From NCBI GenBank assembly GCA_963711315.1, contig CAVQDQ010000001.1, forward strand, positions 301,871-365,870: a stretch of 64,000 nt of DNA. The letters are read 5' to 3'. Source of the DNA: PALSA-612 sp963711315 (GTDB taxonomy: Bacteria; Actinomycetota; Thermoleophilia; Gaiellales; Gaiellaceae). Numbering within the stretch: position 1 is the stretch's first letter; the number at the start of each line of letters is the position of its first letter. Both the position numbers and the translations under genes were made by a program. The notes under the pieces are model-generated. The model was not told the origin of the DNA. It saw only the letters and a program-made list of their open reading frames with translations, and searched no databases. Shown piece by piece: positions 11,552 to 20,079 of the stretch.

Positions 11552-12730
11552 GTGTTCCACGATAGGACGCAGATCACGGCCGCTGCCGGGCGTGGTGGAG
11601 ACGGCGCGCTCAGCTTCCGGCGCGAGAAGCACGTGCCGCGTGGCGGCCCCGACGGGGGCGACGGCGGCCCGGGCGGTGACGTCGTGCTCGTCGCCGATCC
11701 AGACCTGCGCGACCTCTCAGCCTTTCGTTCCAAGCGCAAGTACGCGGGGGGCCGCGGCGGGCCTGGGCGTGGTTCCGGCAAGCACGGCGCGAGCGGCGAC
11801 GACGTCGAGCTGCGCGTGCCCGTCGGCACGCAGGTGTCGGACGGCGAGGGGCAGCTCATCGCCGACCTCGCGCACGCCGGTGCCCGGGCAGTCGTCTGCC
11901 GCGGCGGCGCCGGTGGACGAGGCAACCGCCGCTTCGCGACGTCGACGTCGCAGACTCCGCGCTTCGCAGAGACAGGCCTCCCCGGGGAGGAGGCCGAGCT
12001 CGAGCTGCACCTGAAGCTGCTCGCCGACGCGGCGCTCGTCGGCCTGCCCAACGCCGGCAAGTCGTCCCTCCTCGCGCGTATCTCCAACGCGAAGCCAAAG
12101 ATCGCCGACTACCCGTTCACGACGCTCGAGCCGGTCCTCGGCACGGTCGACGCCCCGGACGGCAGTCAGCTCGTCATCGCAGACGTTCCCGGCCTGATCG
12201 AGGGCGCCGCCGAGGGTGCCGGGCTCGGACACGAGTTCCTCGCGCACCTCGAGCGTGCGCGCATGCTCGTCCACGTCATCGATGCGGCGGCCGGCGAGCT
12301 CGAGGAGCATTACGCGACCATTCGCGCCGAGCTTTCGTCGTACGGCGCCGGCCTCGATGAGCTGCCCGAGGTCGTGGTCCTGAACAAGATCGACCTGCTG
12401 CACGAGCCGCCGGCTTTCGAGCCGCCCGGCGTACTGGCGGTGTTCCCGCTCAGCTGCGCGACCGGCAAGGGGGTCGAGGCGTTCCGCCGTGCGCTCTTCT
12501 CGCTGGTGCCGCCGCTGCCCGAGGCGCCGGCCGAGCCGGAAATGACCGAGTACCTCGTGTACCGGCCGAAGCCCAGGCGCCCGCCGTTCCGCATTCTCCG
12601 GACCGACCGTGGCTATCGAGTCACCGGGACTGCGCCGAGCCGGGCGGAGCTGGAGGAGGCGTTGCGTCAGGCGGGGGCGCGCTCGGGCGACGAGGTCGTC
12701 GTCGGCGAAGAGACCCTGGAGTACCAGTGA
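11552..12730 (+). CDS. obgE: GTPase Obg/CgtA, ribosome assembly
   Basis: Starts at GTG 11552; 392 residues. The Gly-rich N-terminal Obg fold is clear (AAGRGGDGALSFRREK, GGPDGGDGGPGGDV), the G domain starts at about residue 163 with GLPNAGKSS (G1), and has TTLEPVLG (G2), DVPGLIEGA (G3) and NKIDL (G4). A C-terminal OCT domain (about 330-392) is present, as in Gram-positive Obg proteins. Obg acts late in 50S maturation and in the stringent response. The gene overlaps nadD by 4 bases. Confidence 0.96.
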   Translation: MFHDRTQITAAAGRGGDGALSFRREKHVPRGGPDGGDGGPGGDVVLVADPDLRDLSAFRSKRKYAGGRGGPGRGSGKHGASGDDVELRVPVGTQVSDGEGQLIADLAHAGARAVVCRGGAGGRGNRRFATSTSQTPRFAETGLPGEEAELELHLKLLADAALVGLPNAGKSSLLARISNAKPKIADYPFTTLEPVLGTVDAPDGSQLVIADVPGLIEGAAEGAGLGHEFLAHLERARMLVHVIDAAAGELEEHYATIRAELSSYGAGLDELPEVVVLNKIDLLHEPPAFEPPGVLAVFPLSCATGKGVEAFRRALFSLVPPLPEAPAEPEMTEYLVYRPKPRRPPFRILRTDRGYRVTGTAPSRAELEEALRQAGARSGDEVVVGEETLEYQ

Positions 12731-13290
12731 CTCTCGTCTTCGGCGGGACGTTCGATCCGCCGCATGTCGGGCATCTCGCGCTCGTCGAAGGGGCGAAGCG
12801 GCACTTCGGAGTCGAGCGTGTGCTCGTGCTCGTCGTCGCCGACCCTGGCCACCGCGACGTCGTAGCGAGCGCCGACGACCGGCTCGCCCTGGCTCGGGCC
12901 GCCTTTCCAGGGGAAGACGTGGAGCTCGACGAGCATCCGAGGACCATCGACATGCTGCGGGCCCGCCGGCTGAACGATCCGGTGCTCGTGATCGGCTCCG
13001 ACCAGCTTCGCGACTTTCGGACCTGGAAGGAGCCCCAGGCCGTGCTCGAGCTCGCCCGTCTCGCCGTTGCCGCCCGGCCGGGCTTTGTCGCCGAAGCACC
13101 CCCGGCCGGCGTCACGTTCTTCGAGATGGAGCCGTCCCCGGTCAGCTCGACGGACATCCGTCGCCGTGTCGCAGCGGGCGAGCCGATCGACGGGCTCGTG
13201 CCGCCCGCCGTGGCCGCCGAGATCGTGCGGCTCGGCCTCTATCGGGACTACACTGGGACCCGATCAGCTCAGGAGACAGAACCGAACTGA
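12727..13290 (+). CDS. nadD: Nicotinate-nucleotide adenylyltransferase
   Basis: A 187-residue protein starting at GTG 12727 within the obgE stop. It has the nucleotidyltransferase GGTFDPPHVGHL motif at residues 5-16 and the C-terminal STDIRRR version of the (S/T)xxxR substrate loop. It makes nicotinic acid adenine dinucleotide from NaMN and ATP, the penultimate step of NAD synthesis. The obgE-nadD-rsfS order is common in actinobacteria and firmicutes. Confidence 0.95.
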   Translation: MTLVFGGTFDPPHVGHLALVEGAKRHFGVERVLVLVVADPGHRDVVASADDRLALARAAFPGEDVELDEHPRTIDMLRARRLNDPVLVIGSDQLRDFRTWKEPQAVLELARLAVAARPGFVAEAPPAGVTFFEMEPSPVSSTDIRRRVAAGEPIDGLVPPAVAAEIVRLGLYRDYTGTRSAQETEPN

Positions 13291-13640
13291 ACTCGCTCGA
13301 ACAAGCCCGCCGCATCGCCGGCATCGCCCAGGAGAAGCTGGCGCGCGACGTCGTCATCCTCGATATGCGTCCGGTGTGCACGTACACCGACTACTTCGTG
13401 ATCTGCTCGGGCGGCAACCCGCGGCAAACGAAGGCGATCTACGACGAGGTGGCCTTCACGCTGAAGAAGGACGGGCGCGTCTTGCCCACCTCTGTCGACG
13501 GCGAGCGCGAGGCGACGTGGATCATTGCCGACTACCTCGACGTCGTGCTGCACGTCTTCACGCCGGAGACACGCGCCTTCTACAAGCTCGAGGAGCTCTG
13601 GTCCGACGTGCCCTCGATCGAGGTCGCCGCCACCGCCTGA
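13287..13640 (+). CDS. rsfS: Ribosomal silencing factor RsfS (Iojap)
   Basis: A typical RsfS of about 117 residues: VILDMRPVCTYTDYFVICSG, then EREATWIIADYLDVVLHVF. RsfS binds L14 on the 50S subunit and blocks subunit joining under starvation. No ATG, GTG or TTG lies near the expected N terminus in this frame. The likeliest start is CTG at 13287, overlapping the nadD stop as CTGA, with an AGGAG site about 11 bases upstream. A one-base error hiding a normal start is the alternative. Confidence 0.9.
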   Translation: MNSLEQARRIAGIAQEKLARDVVILDMRPVCTYTDYFVICSGGNPRQTKAIYDEVAFTLKKDGRVLPTSVDGEREATWIIADYLDVVLHVFTPETRAFYKLEELWSDVPSIEVAATA

Positions 13641-13673
13641 GTCCGTCCGCTCCCCTCGCTATCGTTGTCTATC

Positions 13674-14177
13674 ATGACAACGAACCAAAAGGGCGCAATC
13701 GCCGAAACCGCAGTCGCCCATGCGGCGGTCAAGCTTGGAATCGATGTCTATCGACCGGTTGTCGAGGGAGGACGTTACGACCTCATCTTCGGCCTAGAGG
13801 ATCGACTCCTCCGCGTCCAATGCAAGTGGGCTGCGCGCCGCGGTGGGGCGATCATCGTGCCTTGCATCTCGAGCTGGCGATCCCGTGACGGCTTTGTCCG
13901 CCGACCCTACACGGCTGCCGAGATCGATGCGATTGCGGCGTACTCTGCGGATCTCGACAGCTGCTATTACATCCCTATCGCACGAGTTGAAGGCCGGCCG
14001 GCCATCGCGCTCCGGTTGGCACCCGCTCGCAACAACCAAAGACGACGCGTCAACTGGGCGGACGACTACGACCTCGCGGCTAGACTTCACAGCCTCGGGG
14101 CCGTAGCTCAGCTGGGAGAGCGTCGCGCTGGCAGCGCGAAGGCCAGGGGTTCGAATCCCCTCGGCTCCACTCTCTGA
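13674..14177 (+). CDS. PD-(D/E)XK endonuclease-like protein, frame runs through tRNA-Ala
   Basis: ATG 13674 opens a 167-residue frame. Residues 1-135 look like a small PD-(D/E)XK nuclease of the group-I-intron-endonuclease type: an N-terminal helix KGAIAETAVAHAAVKLG, then GGRYDLIFGLE and LRVQCKWA, giving the D...Q-C-K catalytic pattern, then a Tyr/Ile-rich core (SCYYIPIARVEGRPAIALRL). There is no stop before the tRNA-Ala gene: the last 25 or so residues (GAVAQLGERRAGSAKARGS and onward) are translated tRNA, with the stop 6 bases after it. GC content is visibly lower than in neighbours. Whether the tRNA-coded tail is made is unknown. Confidence 0.65.
   Translation: MTTNQKGAIAETAVAHAAVKLGIDVYRPVVEGGRYDLIFGLEDRLLRVQCKWAARRGGAIIVPCISSWRSRDGFVRRPYTAAEIDAIAAYSADLDSCYYIPIARVEGRPAIALRLAPARNNQRRRVNWADDYDLAARLHSLGAVAQLGERRAGSAKARGSNPLGSTL
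14097..14169 (+). tRNA. tRNA-Ala (anticodon GGC)
   Basis: A 73-nt cloverleaf. The acceptor stem GGGGCCG pairs with CGGCTCC (one G-U); the D-arm is GCTC..GAGC; the anticodon stem TCGCG/CGCGA encloses the loop CTGGCAG with anticodon GGC (Ala codons GCC/GCT); the T-arm AGGGGTTCGAATCCCCT is canonical. The discriminator base is A and CCA is not encoded. No intron interrupts the anticodon loop. It overlaps the 3' end of the endonuclease-like reading frame on the same strand. Confidence 0.95.
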
Positions 14178-14251
14178 TCCGCCACATCCTCTTCGGGCTC
14201 GCTGTGGTCACCGGTTGCGTCACCATGGAGATCGAGGGGTAACGTGGCTGT

Positions 14252-14920
14252 GTGCGTACGCTTGCGCTGACCGTCGAGGAACTGGAGGACGCCGAGGCCG
14301 TCGCCCGTCGCGCCGCCGGGTTCATATGCGAGCGGGTGCGCGCCGGCGTCGACGAGCGCGGGACGTTCTCGCTTGCGCTGTCGGGCGGCCGGACGCCGGC
14401 GCGCATGCTCGAGTTCCTCGAGGAGGAGCTCGACGTGCCCTGGGAGGCGGTCGACGTCTATCAGGTGGACGAGCGCATCGCTCCGCGGAACGATCCCGAG
14501 CGCAACCTCACACTGCTGGAGACGATGCTTCCCGAGGCGCGCATCCACGCGATGCCGGTCGAGGACGAGGATCTGTCGGCCGCGACCGCGCGCTACGGCG
14601 CCACCTTGCCCGACCGCCTTGACCTCGTGCACCTCGGCCTCGGTGAGGACGGGCATACGGCATCGCTGGTTCCGGACTGCGCCGCCCTCGGCATCGTCGA
14701 CCGCGACGTCGCCATCTCTCGCGAATACGAGGGCCGGCGCCGCATGACGCTCACCTACCCGGCGATCGACCGCGCACGCGAGGTGCTGTGGGTCGTCACG
14801 GGCGACGACAAGGCCGAAGCGCTCGCCAAGCTGCTCGCCGGGGACGAGTCGATCCCGGCGGCACGCGTCCGCGCTCCGACTCAAACACTGCTGACGGACA
14901 TCCCCGTCGCCTACCCTTAG
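14252..14920 (+). CDS. pgl: 6-phosphogluconolactonase
   Basis: Starts at GTG 14252; 222 residues, normal for the DevB/Pgl type. Landmarks are FSLALSGGRTPARML (sugar-phosphate isomerase-like fold), VYQVDERIAPRNDPERN and LVHLGLGEDGHTASLVP. It hydrolyses 6-phosphogluconolactone in the oxidative pentose phosphate pathway. The neighbours in this window (tRNA, thiI) are unrelated, so it is not in a zwf operon here. It ends 3 bases before thiI. Confidence 0.94.
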   Translation: MRTLALTVEELEDAEAVARRAAGFICERVRAGVDERGTFSLALSGGRTPARMLEFLEEELDVPWEAVDVYQVDERIAPRNDPERNLTLLETMLPEARIHAMPVEDEDLSAATARYGATLPDRLDLVHLGLGEDGHTASLVPDCAALGIVDRDVAISREYEGRRRMTLTYPAIDRAREVLWVVTGDDKAEALAKLLAGDESIPAARVRAPTQTLLTDIPVAYP

Positions 14921-14923
14921 CCC

Positions 14924-16135
14924 ATGGACAGCTGCGTGCTCCTGAAGTTCGGCGAGATCGTGCTGAAGGGACGAAACCGCGTGCTCTTCTACGCTCAGCT
15001 GCGCCGGAACGTCCAGCGCCTGCTGCGCGACCTCGGCCCGCTCGAGCTCCGCCAGCGGGGCGGCGTGCTGGCCGTGCTATCGCCGGCGCCTGTCGACGAG
15101 CTCGTCGAGCGTGCCCGAAACGTGCTCGGCGTCAACCTCCTCCACCCGGCGCTTGTGCTCGACAAGACGCCCGAAGCCGCGTGCGCGGCGGCTATCGACC
15201 TGCTTCGTAGCCGCCCCGGTGTGACGTTTGCGATCCGCGCCCGCCGGCGCGACAAGGGTTGGCGACTCACCTCGCAGGAGCTCGCGACCGTAGTCGGCAA
15301 GGCGGTGCAGGACGAGCTGGGGCTGGCCGTCGACCTCTCCAACCCGGAGCTCGAGGTGCATCTCGAGGTGGACAAGCAGGAGCTGTTCGCGTTCTCCGAG
15401 CGGATCCCGGGTCGCGGCGGGCTGCCCGTCGGCGTCTCGGGGCGCGCCGTCTGCCTTGTCTCCGGTGGCATCGACTCGCCGGTGGCCGGTTACCGCGCCA
15501 TGAAGCGCGGCCTCCGGTGCGACTTCGTCCACTTCTCGGGCCGGCCGTTCACCGGCCCGGAGTCCATCTACAAGGCGTACGCCCAGGTCGCCCGCCTCGA
15601 CGCCTTCCAGGGAGGGTCGCGGCTCTTCGTCATCCCCTTCGGCAGCGTGCAGCGGCAGCTGGCGACGGCCGGCGCCGCCCGCCTGCAGGTGATCGCTCAG
15701 CGGCGCCTGATGATGCGGACCGCCTCGGCGCTTGCCGAGCGCGAAGGCGCTGAAGCTCTGGTCACGGGCGACTCGCTCGGCCAGGTGTCGTCGCAGACGC
15801 TGCGCAATCTGAGCGTTGTCGAGGATGCCGCGGCGCTGCCCGTGCTCCGCCCACTCGTCGCCTGGGACAAATCCGAGATCGTGCGAGAGGCCCAGGACAT
15901 CGGCACGTACGAGATCGCGAACCTCCCGGCCGAGGACTGCTGCACGCTGTTCGCCAGCCCGCTGGCCGAGACGCGTGCCGCTCCGGACCAGGTTGTCCGT
16001 CTCGAACGGCGCCTCGACCTCGAAGGGACCGTCGCCGAGTTGCTGCGCACGGCAGAACTCGTCCGGCCACGGGTCGATTCCCCGCAAATGCAGCCCGCTT
16101 TACAAACGCATTACGCAGGCAATATGGAGTTCTGA
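14924..16135 (+). CDS. thiI: tRNA 4-thiouridine synthase ThiI (no rhodanese domain)
   Basis: A 403-residue protein. The order is ferredoxin-like N-terminal region (LLKFGEIVLKGRNR), a THUMP domain (about 60-165), and a PP-loop ATPase with SGGIDSPVAGY near residue 179. ThiI adenylates U8 of tRNA and inserts sulfur. The C-terminal rhodanese domain of the E. coli enzyme is absent, as in most Gram-positive ThiI, so sulfur must come from another carrier. The CCTLF segment near the end is conserved in short ThiI proteins. The stop overlaps the next ATG (TGATG). Confidence 0.94.
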   Translation: MDSCVLLKFGEIVLKGRNRVLFYAQLRRNVQRLLRDLGPLELRQRGGVLAVLSPAPVDELVERARNVLGVNLLHPALVLDKTPEAACAAAIDLLRSRPGVTFAIRARRRDKGWRLTSQELATVVGKAVQDELGLAVDLSNPELEVHLEVDKQELFAFSERIPGRGGLPVGVSGRAVCLVSGGIDSPVAGYRAMKRGLRCDFVHFSGRPFTGPESIYKAYAQVARLDAFQGGSRLFVIPFGSVQRQLATAGAARLQVIAQRRLMMRTASALAEREGAEALVTGDSLGQVSSQTLRNLSVVEDAAALPVLRPLVAWDKSEIVREAQDIGTYEIANLPAEDCCTLFASPLAETRAAPDQVVRLERRLDLEGTVAELLRTAELVRPRVDSPQMQPALQTHYAGNMEF

Positions 16136-16590
16136 TGCGAGACGGCGATCATGGAGAAGGCGTGGAACGCTCTCGTAACGCACGTGTGTCGAAGCCCTGG
16201 ACGATCGCAGCGGCGGCTGTTGCGGCGCTCGCCATCGGCGCGACGGGCTTCGCAGCCGCATCGGCGCCGCCGACCGAGGCACGCGCGCTCGGCGAGCTGT
16301 TCTTCAGCAAGAACATGGCTCGCGCGGAAGTCGTACAAGTCCAGCGCGGCGTCGTGCACGACTTCCGCATCGACCAGGGCAAGGTCATGAGTGTCCGCCC
16401 GGGCACGATCGAGCTCCTGGAACGAGACGGCACACGCCAGGTCATCCCCGTTTCGCCGACTGCGCAGATTCTTGTCAACGGCCGCTTCGCAACTCTCGCC
16501 GGCGTGCCGCTGCGCCTGAGTGCGATCACCGTCCGTGACGGTGACCAGCCTGCGCAGACCGTTCGCGTGACGGGGTTGCCGCGGAAGTGA
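16135..16590 (+). CDS. Membrane-anchored extracytoplasmic protein of unknown function
   Basis: The 151-residue product has a short cytoplasmic tail, one hydrophobic segment at about 23-43 (AAAVAALAIGATGFAAASA), then a small beta-rich domain with GTIELLERDGTRQVIPVSP. It is translationally coupled to thiI upstream and overlaps the response regulator start by 4 bases, so it probably belongs to the same transcript as the two-component system and may be linked to its signal. No known domain is recognised. Confidence 0.65.
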   Translation: MRDGDHGEGVERSRNARVSKPWTIAAAAVAALAIGATGFAAASAPPTEARALGELFFSKNMARAEVVQVQRGVVHDFRIDQGKVMSVRPGTIELLERDGTRQVIPVSPTAQILVNGRFATLAGVPLRLSAITVRDGDQPAQTVRVTGLPRK

Positions 16591-17297
16591 CGGCGCACAG
16601 CGAGGCCACCCAGCTGCCGGCGGGGCAGCCCGGCGGCACCGTTCTTCTCGTCGAGGACGAGGAGGCGATCGGCTCCATCGTGAGGACATACCTCGGCCGC
16701 GACGGCTATCGCGTGGTCTGGGTGCGCACCGGCGAGGAAGCGCTGGCGGAGTTCACGCGGCATCCGATCCGCCTGGTCGTGCTCGACATCGGCCTGCCCG
16801 GCGTCGACGGCTTCGAGGTCTGTCGCCGCATACGTGCGCAGTCGGCGGTGCCGATTCTCATGCTGACGGCCCGCGACGAGGAGCCCGACCGCGTGGCCGG
16901 ACTGGAGATCGGAGCCGACGACTACGTTCCGAAGCCGTTCTCGCCGCGCGAGCTCGTCGCCCGCGTGAAGGCGATCCTCCGCCGCTCCGAGCCTTCGCCG
17001 CGCGAACACCACATCGAGCTCGACGACGTCATGGTCGACATCGACGGCCGTGAGGTGACCGTCGGCGGCGAGTCGGTCGAGCTGACGGCGAAGGAGTTCG
17101 ATCTCCTCGCCTACTTCCTCGAGAGCCCCGGCGTCGTGCACTCGCGCGACCGGCTGCTCGATCGCGTGTGGGGGATGAGCTACCCCGGCGGCACGCGGAC
17201 CGTGGACGTCCACGTCGGCCAGCTGCGGCGCAAGCTGGGGCGGCCGACCCTGATCAGGACCGTCCGCGGGGCCGGGTACAAGGCCGTCGCCCCGTGA
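16587..17297 (+). CDS. OmpR/PhoB-family response regulator
   Basis: A 236-residue regulator starting at GTG 16587. The receiver domain has the acidic pair EDEE, phosphoacceptor Asp67 in LDIGLPG, the conserved T/S switch in LMLTARDEE and Lys in VPKPF. The C-terminal winged helix ends with RTVRGAGYK, typical of OmpR-type DNA binding. It overlaps the histidine kinase gene by 4 bases, so the pair is a cognate two-component system. The signal is not evident. Confidence 0.94.
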   Translation: MTAHSEATQLPAGQPGGTVLLVEDEEAIGSIVRTYLGRDGYRVVWVRTGEEALAEFTRHPIRLVVLDIGLPGVDGFEVCRRIRAQSAVPILMLTARDEEPDRVAGLEIGADDYVPKPFSPRELVARVKAILRRSEPSPREHHIELDDVMVDIDGREVTVGGESVELTAKEFDLLAYFLESPGVVHSRDRLLDRVWGMSYPGGTRTVDVHVGQLRRKLGRPTLIRTVRGAGYKAVAP

Positions 17298-18676
17298 GCG
17301 CGCGGCGGTTCCCGCCGCTCCGTAGGCGTCTCTTCTTCGCCATCGTCATCATCGTCGTGGTCTCGATCGGCGTGACCTTCGCGATCGGCGTTGTCTTGTC
17401 GCGGCGAGCGGTCGAGCGGGCGAACCTCGACGACCTCGCGCACCAGGCTGACCTCATCTCGCAGCGGGAGAACGAGTCCGACGTGCTGCTTCCCCTCTCA
17501 CGGTTGGAGCGACTGCAGCCGTTCCTCGAGAAGCAGAACCAGCAGATCAAGGTCGTGGGCTTGAAGAAGCCTTCGCCGTATCTCGAGGGCGAGCACCTGG
17601 CTGACGTTCGAGCCCGGCGACCCGCGGAAGGCACGATCACGGTCGACGGGGACACGTACCTCTTCGCCGCCCGCAACGTTCAGGGCCGCGGCTTCGTCCT
17701 GCTCCGTCCCAAAGACCCGAGCTTTGCGGACTGGCAGCCCTTCCTCCTGGCGTTGCTCATCGCCGGCGCTATCGCCGCCGCGCTCGCCGCGATTGGCTCC
17801 TTCCTCACCGCGCGCGCGATTGCCAGGCCGGTGCGCCGCGTGGCCGAGGCAAGCCGCAGCCTCGCCGCGGGCGTCTCGCCGGATCCCGTTCCTGTCGAAG
17901 GCTCGGCCGAGCTGGCGCTGCTCGCGACGTCGTTCAACGAGATGGCCGAGCAGCTGCACAAGGCGAAAGAGGCTGAGCGCAACTTCCTGCTCTCGGTGAG
18001 CCACGAGCTGAAGACCCCGCTGACCGCGATTCGCGGCTACGCCGAAGCGCTCGAGGACGGTGCGGTGCCTCCCGAGGAGGCGGCGGCGACGATTCGCGAG
18101 GAAGGGCGAAGGCTCGAGCGCCTCGTACGCGACCTGCTCGACCTGGCGCGCATGAACCGGCGTGAGTTTGCCGTCCACCGTGAGCAGATCGACCTTGCTG
18201 AGGTCGGACGCGAGGCGGTGCGGCGTTACGAGGGCGAGGCTCGCTCGGGCGGAGTCGACCTCGACGCACTGGCGGAGGATGAGGCGAGGGCGATCGGCGA
18301 CCCGGACCGGGTGCTCCAGGTCGTGTCCAACCTTGTCGAGAACGCGCTTCGCTCGACCCCACCCGGCGGAACCGTTCACGTTCGCTCCCGGTCAGGCGTG
18401 GTCGAGGTGGTGGACACCGGCGTCGGGCTGGAGCCCGAGGACGTGCCACATGCGTTCGAGCGCTTCTACCTCCACGACCGTGTCGGCATCCCCGACGGTC
18501 GGCGCTGGAGCTCCGGCCTCGGCCTCGCCATCGTCAAGGAGCTCTGCGAGCGCATGGATGGTTCGGTGTCGCTCGAGAGCAAGGTCGGCGAGGGCACGAC
18601 CTTCACCGTTCGGCTGCCCGCCCCGCCGCGGGCCCCGCGTGTCACCACTAGTGTCCGCCGTCATGGCGCGCCGTGA
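17294..18676 (+). CDS. Sensor histidine kinase (HAMP, HisKA, HATPase_c)
   Basis: GTG 17294 (in GTGA overlap) gives 460 residues. A first membrane span lies at about 13-35, a poorly conserved extracytoplasmic sensor of about 115 residues follows, then a second span, a HAMP linker (ARPVRRVAEASRSLAAG), the HisKA box SVSHELKTPL with His237, and an ATPase domain with NLVENALRSTP (N box), DTGVGL (G1) and SSGLGLAIVKEL (G2). It should phosphorylate the upstream OmpR-type regulator. The sensed signal is unknown. Confidence 0.94.
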   Translation: MSARRFPPLRRRLFFAIVIIVVVSIGVTFAIGVVLSRRAVERANLDDLAHQADLISQRENESDVLLPLSRLERLQPFLEKQNQQIKVVGLKKPSPYLEGEHLADVRARRPAEGTITVDGDTYLFAARNVQGRGFVLLRPKDPSFADWQPFLLALLIAGAIAAALAAIGSFLTARAIARPVRRVAEASRSLAAGVSPDPVPVEGSAELALLATSFNEMAEQLHKAKEAERNFLLSVSHELKTPLTAIRGYAEALEDGAVPPEEAAATIREEGRRLERLVRDLLDLARMNRREFAVHREQIDLAEVGREAVRRYEGEARSGGVDLDALAEDEARAIGDPDRVLQVVSNLVENALRSTPPGGTVHVRSRSGVVEVVDTGVGLEPEDVPHAFERFYLHDRVGIPDGRRWSSGLGLAIVKELCERMDGSVSLESKVGEGTTFTVRLPAPPRAPRVTTSVRRHGAP

Positions 18677-19385
18677 CATTCTCGTGCTCTGCTACCACGG
18701 CGTCGCTCCCGAGCCACTGCATGGCGAAGTCACTCCGGAGGCTCTCCACGCGCAGCTGAGCTTCGTCGCGCAACGCGGTTATCGCTGGGCGACGTTCACC
18801 GAGGCGGTCCTGAGCGACGGGGCGGAGAAGGTCGCGGCGGTCACCTTCGACGACGGGATCGCCTCCGCCGTCGAGCACGGGCTGCCGATCCTCGAGAGCC
18901 TGGGCGCGCCCGGAACGATGTTCCTCACAGTTACGCAGCTGGAGTGGGGAGGCAGGATCGACGCCCCTGGCGCGTCGCGACTGGCAGAGCGGGGCTGGGA
19001 GATCGGCTCGCACACGATGACCCATCCCGTGCTCACCAATGTCGACGACGCGACGTTGCACCGGGAGCTCGCCGAGTCCAAGGACGCGCTGGAACAGTTG
19101 ACCGGTACGAAGTGCACCGCGATCGCGTACCCGACGGGGGAGGTCGACGCCCGCGTCGCCGCGGCCGCCGAGGCTGCGGGCTATGTCGCGGGAGCCGCGC
19201 TCGAAGGCGGCAGCTCCATGCCGCCGGGTCCACTCGCGTGGCCGCGGGTTGGCGTGCGGGGAGACGACAGCATCCGGGTGTTTCGGCTGAAGTGCTCGCG
19301 CGCAGTTCGGAGCGCCCGCTCGTCGTGGCTGCGCGGCCCGATCGGGAAAGCCGCGTCCGCGGCCGGGCGGGCCGTCCGCCCCTAG
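18663..19385 (+). CDS. Polysaccharide deacetylase (NodB/CE4) family protein
   Basis: A 240-residue protein beginning MARRDILVLCYHGV inside the kinase gene's 3' end. CE4 metal-binding motifs are present: TFDDG (catalytic and metal Asp) and SHTMTHP (two metal His), plus AYPTGEVD in place of the usual RxPxG. These enzymes remove N- or O-acetyl groups from sugars, often in wall polymers. There is no signal peptide, so it may act in the cytoplasm or on lipid-linked sugars. Coupling with the two-component system suggests envelope control. Confidence 0.85.
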   Translation: MARRDILVLCYHGVAPEPLHGEVTPEALHAQLSFVAQRGYRWATFTEAVLSDGAEKVAAVTFDDGIASAVEHGLPILESLGAPGTMFLTVTQLEWGGRIDAPGASRLAERGWEIGSHTMTHPVLTNVDDATLHRELAESKDALEQLTGTKCTAIAYPTGEVDARVAAAAEAAGYVAGAALEGGSSMPPGPLAWPRVGVRGDDSIRVFRLKCSRAVRSARSSWLRGPIGKAASAAGRAVRP

Positions 19386-20065
19386 CGCTTGCAGATGAAC
19401 AGGGGCTCGCCCGAGTCGAGCCCGTATCGCCTACGCGCGGCGTCGTCCTTCTGCTCGTCGAGCAGCTGCTGTCTCACCCGGAAGCCGGATCCCTCGAGTC
19501 GTTTCGCGTAGACGTCCGGCATCCCCTTGACCGAGCGCCACGGCGCTTGGATGAGAGTCGTGCCCCCAGGCCGCGTGACGCGATGCAGCTCGCCGACCGC
19601 CTGGTCGTGCTCTTCGACGATGTCGAGCACGTGCGAGCAGAGCACGAAGTCGAACGCTTCGTCGGGGAGCGCGAGCCTCCTGACGTCCATCGTCTCGTCG
19701 GCCAGCGGGTGCCCGGGATCGGCGTCGACAGCGAGCCACCGCCGGGCGCGCGACTTGTACCGGTCCTTGATCGATCGCTCCGGGCCGACCTGGAGCACCT
19801 CGCCTGCGACGAGAGCGGGGTTCCGGTCGAGGTAGAGGCACAGGAGGCGCTGGCGCTCGTACGAGCCGCATGCCGGGCAGTACTCGGTCGGATAGCGAAC
19901 GAAGCGTCGGTACGAGTGGCCGCAGCAGGGGCAATGGACCGCGTTGCCTCTCAACGTATGCGCCACGACCGAGAAGACGGCCCGGTTGGCCGCGACCCGC
20001 AACCGCTTCGGGACGAGCGGCCGGACGCGCTCGCGCACGCGGTGAAGCAGCGCACCGTCACTCAT
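19382..20065 (-). CDS. Zinc-ribbon class I SAM-dependent methyltransferase
   Basis: The 227-residue product has an N-terminal zinc ribbon (CPCCGH and CPACGS, about residues 45-70), then a compact Rossmann methyltransferase core with EVLQVGPERS, the acidic end of strand 2 (LAVDADPG) and FDFVLCSHVLDIVEEH. The order resembles methyltransferases of polysaccharide or secondary-metabolite clusters. The substrate is unknown. It converges on the deacetylase gene (4-base overlap), and the two may share a glycan context. Confidence 0.8.
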   Translation of the reverse strand: MSDGALLHRVRERVRPLVPKRLRVAANRAVFSVVAHTLRGNAVHCPCCGHSYRRFVRYPTEYCPACGSYERQRLLCLYLDRNPALVAGEVLQVGPERSIKDRYKSRARRWLAVDADPGHPLADETMDVRRLALPDEAFDFVLCSHVLDIVEEHDQAVGELHRVTRPGGTTLIQAPWRSVKGMPDVYAKRLEGSGFRVRQQLLDEQKDDAARRRYGLDSGEPLFICKR

Positions 20066-20079
20066 GCTGAGGACCGTAC

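Noticed and set aside
14097..14169. Group I intron in the tRNA-Ala
   Set aside because: The anticodon arm is contiguous and the whole tRNA is 73 nt, so there is no intron despite the intron-type endonuclease next door.
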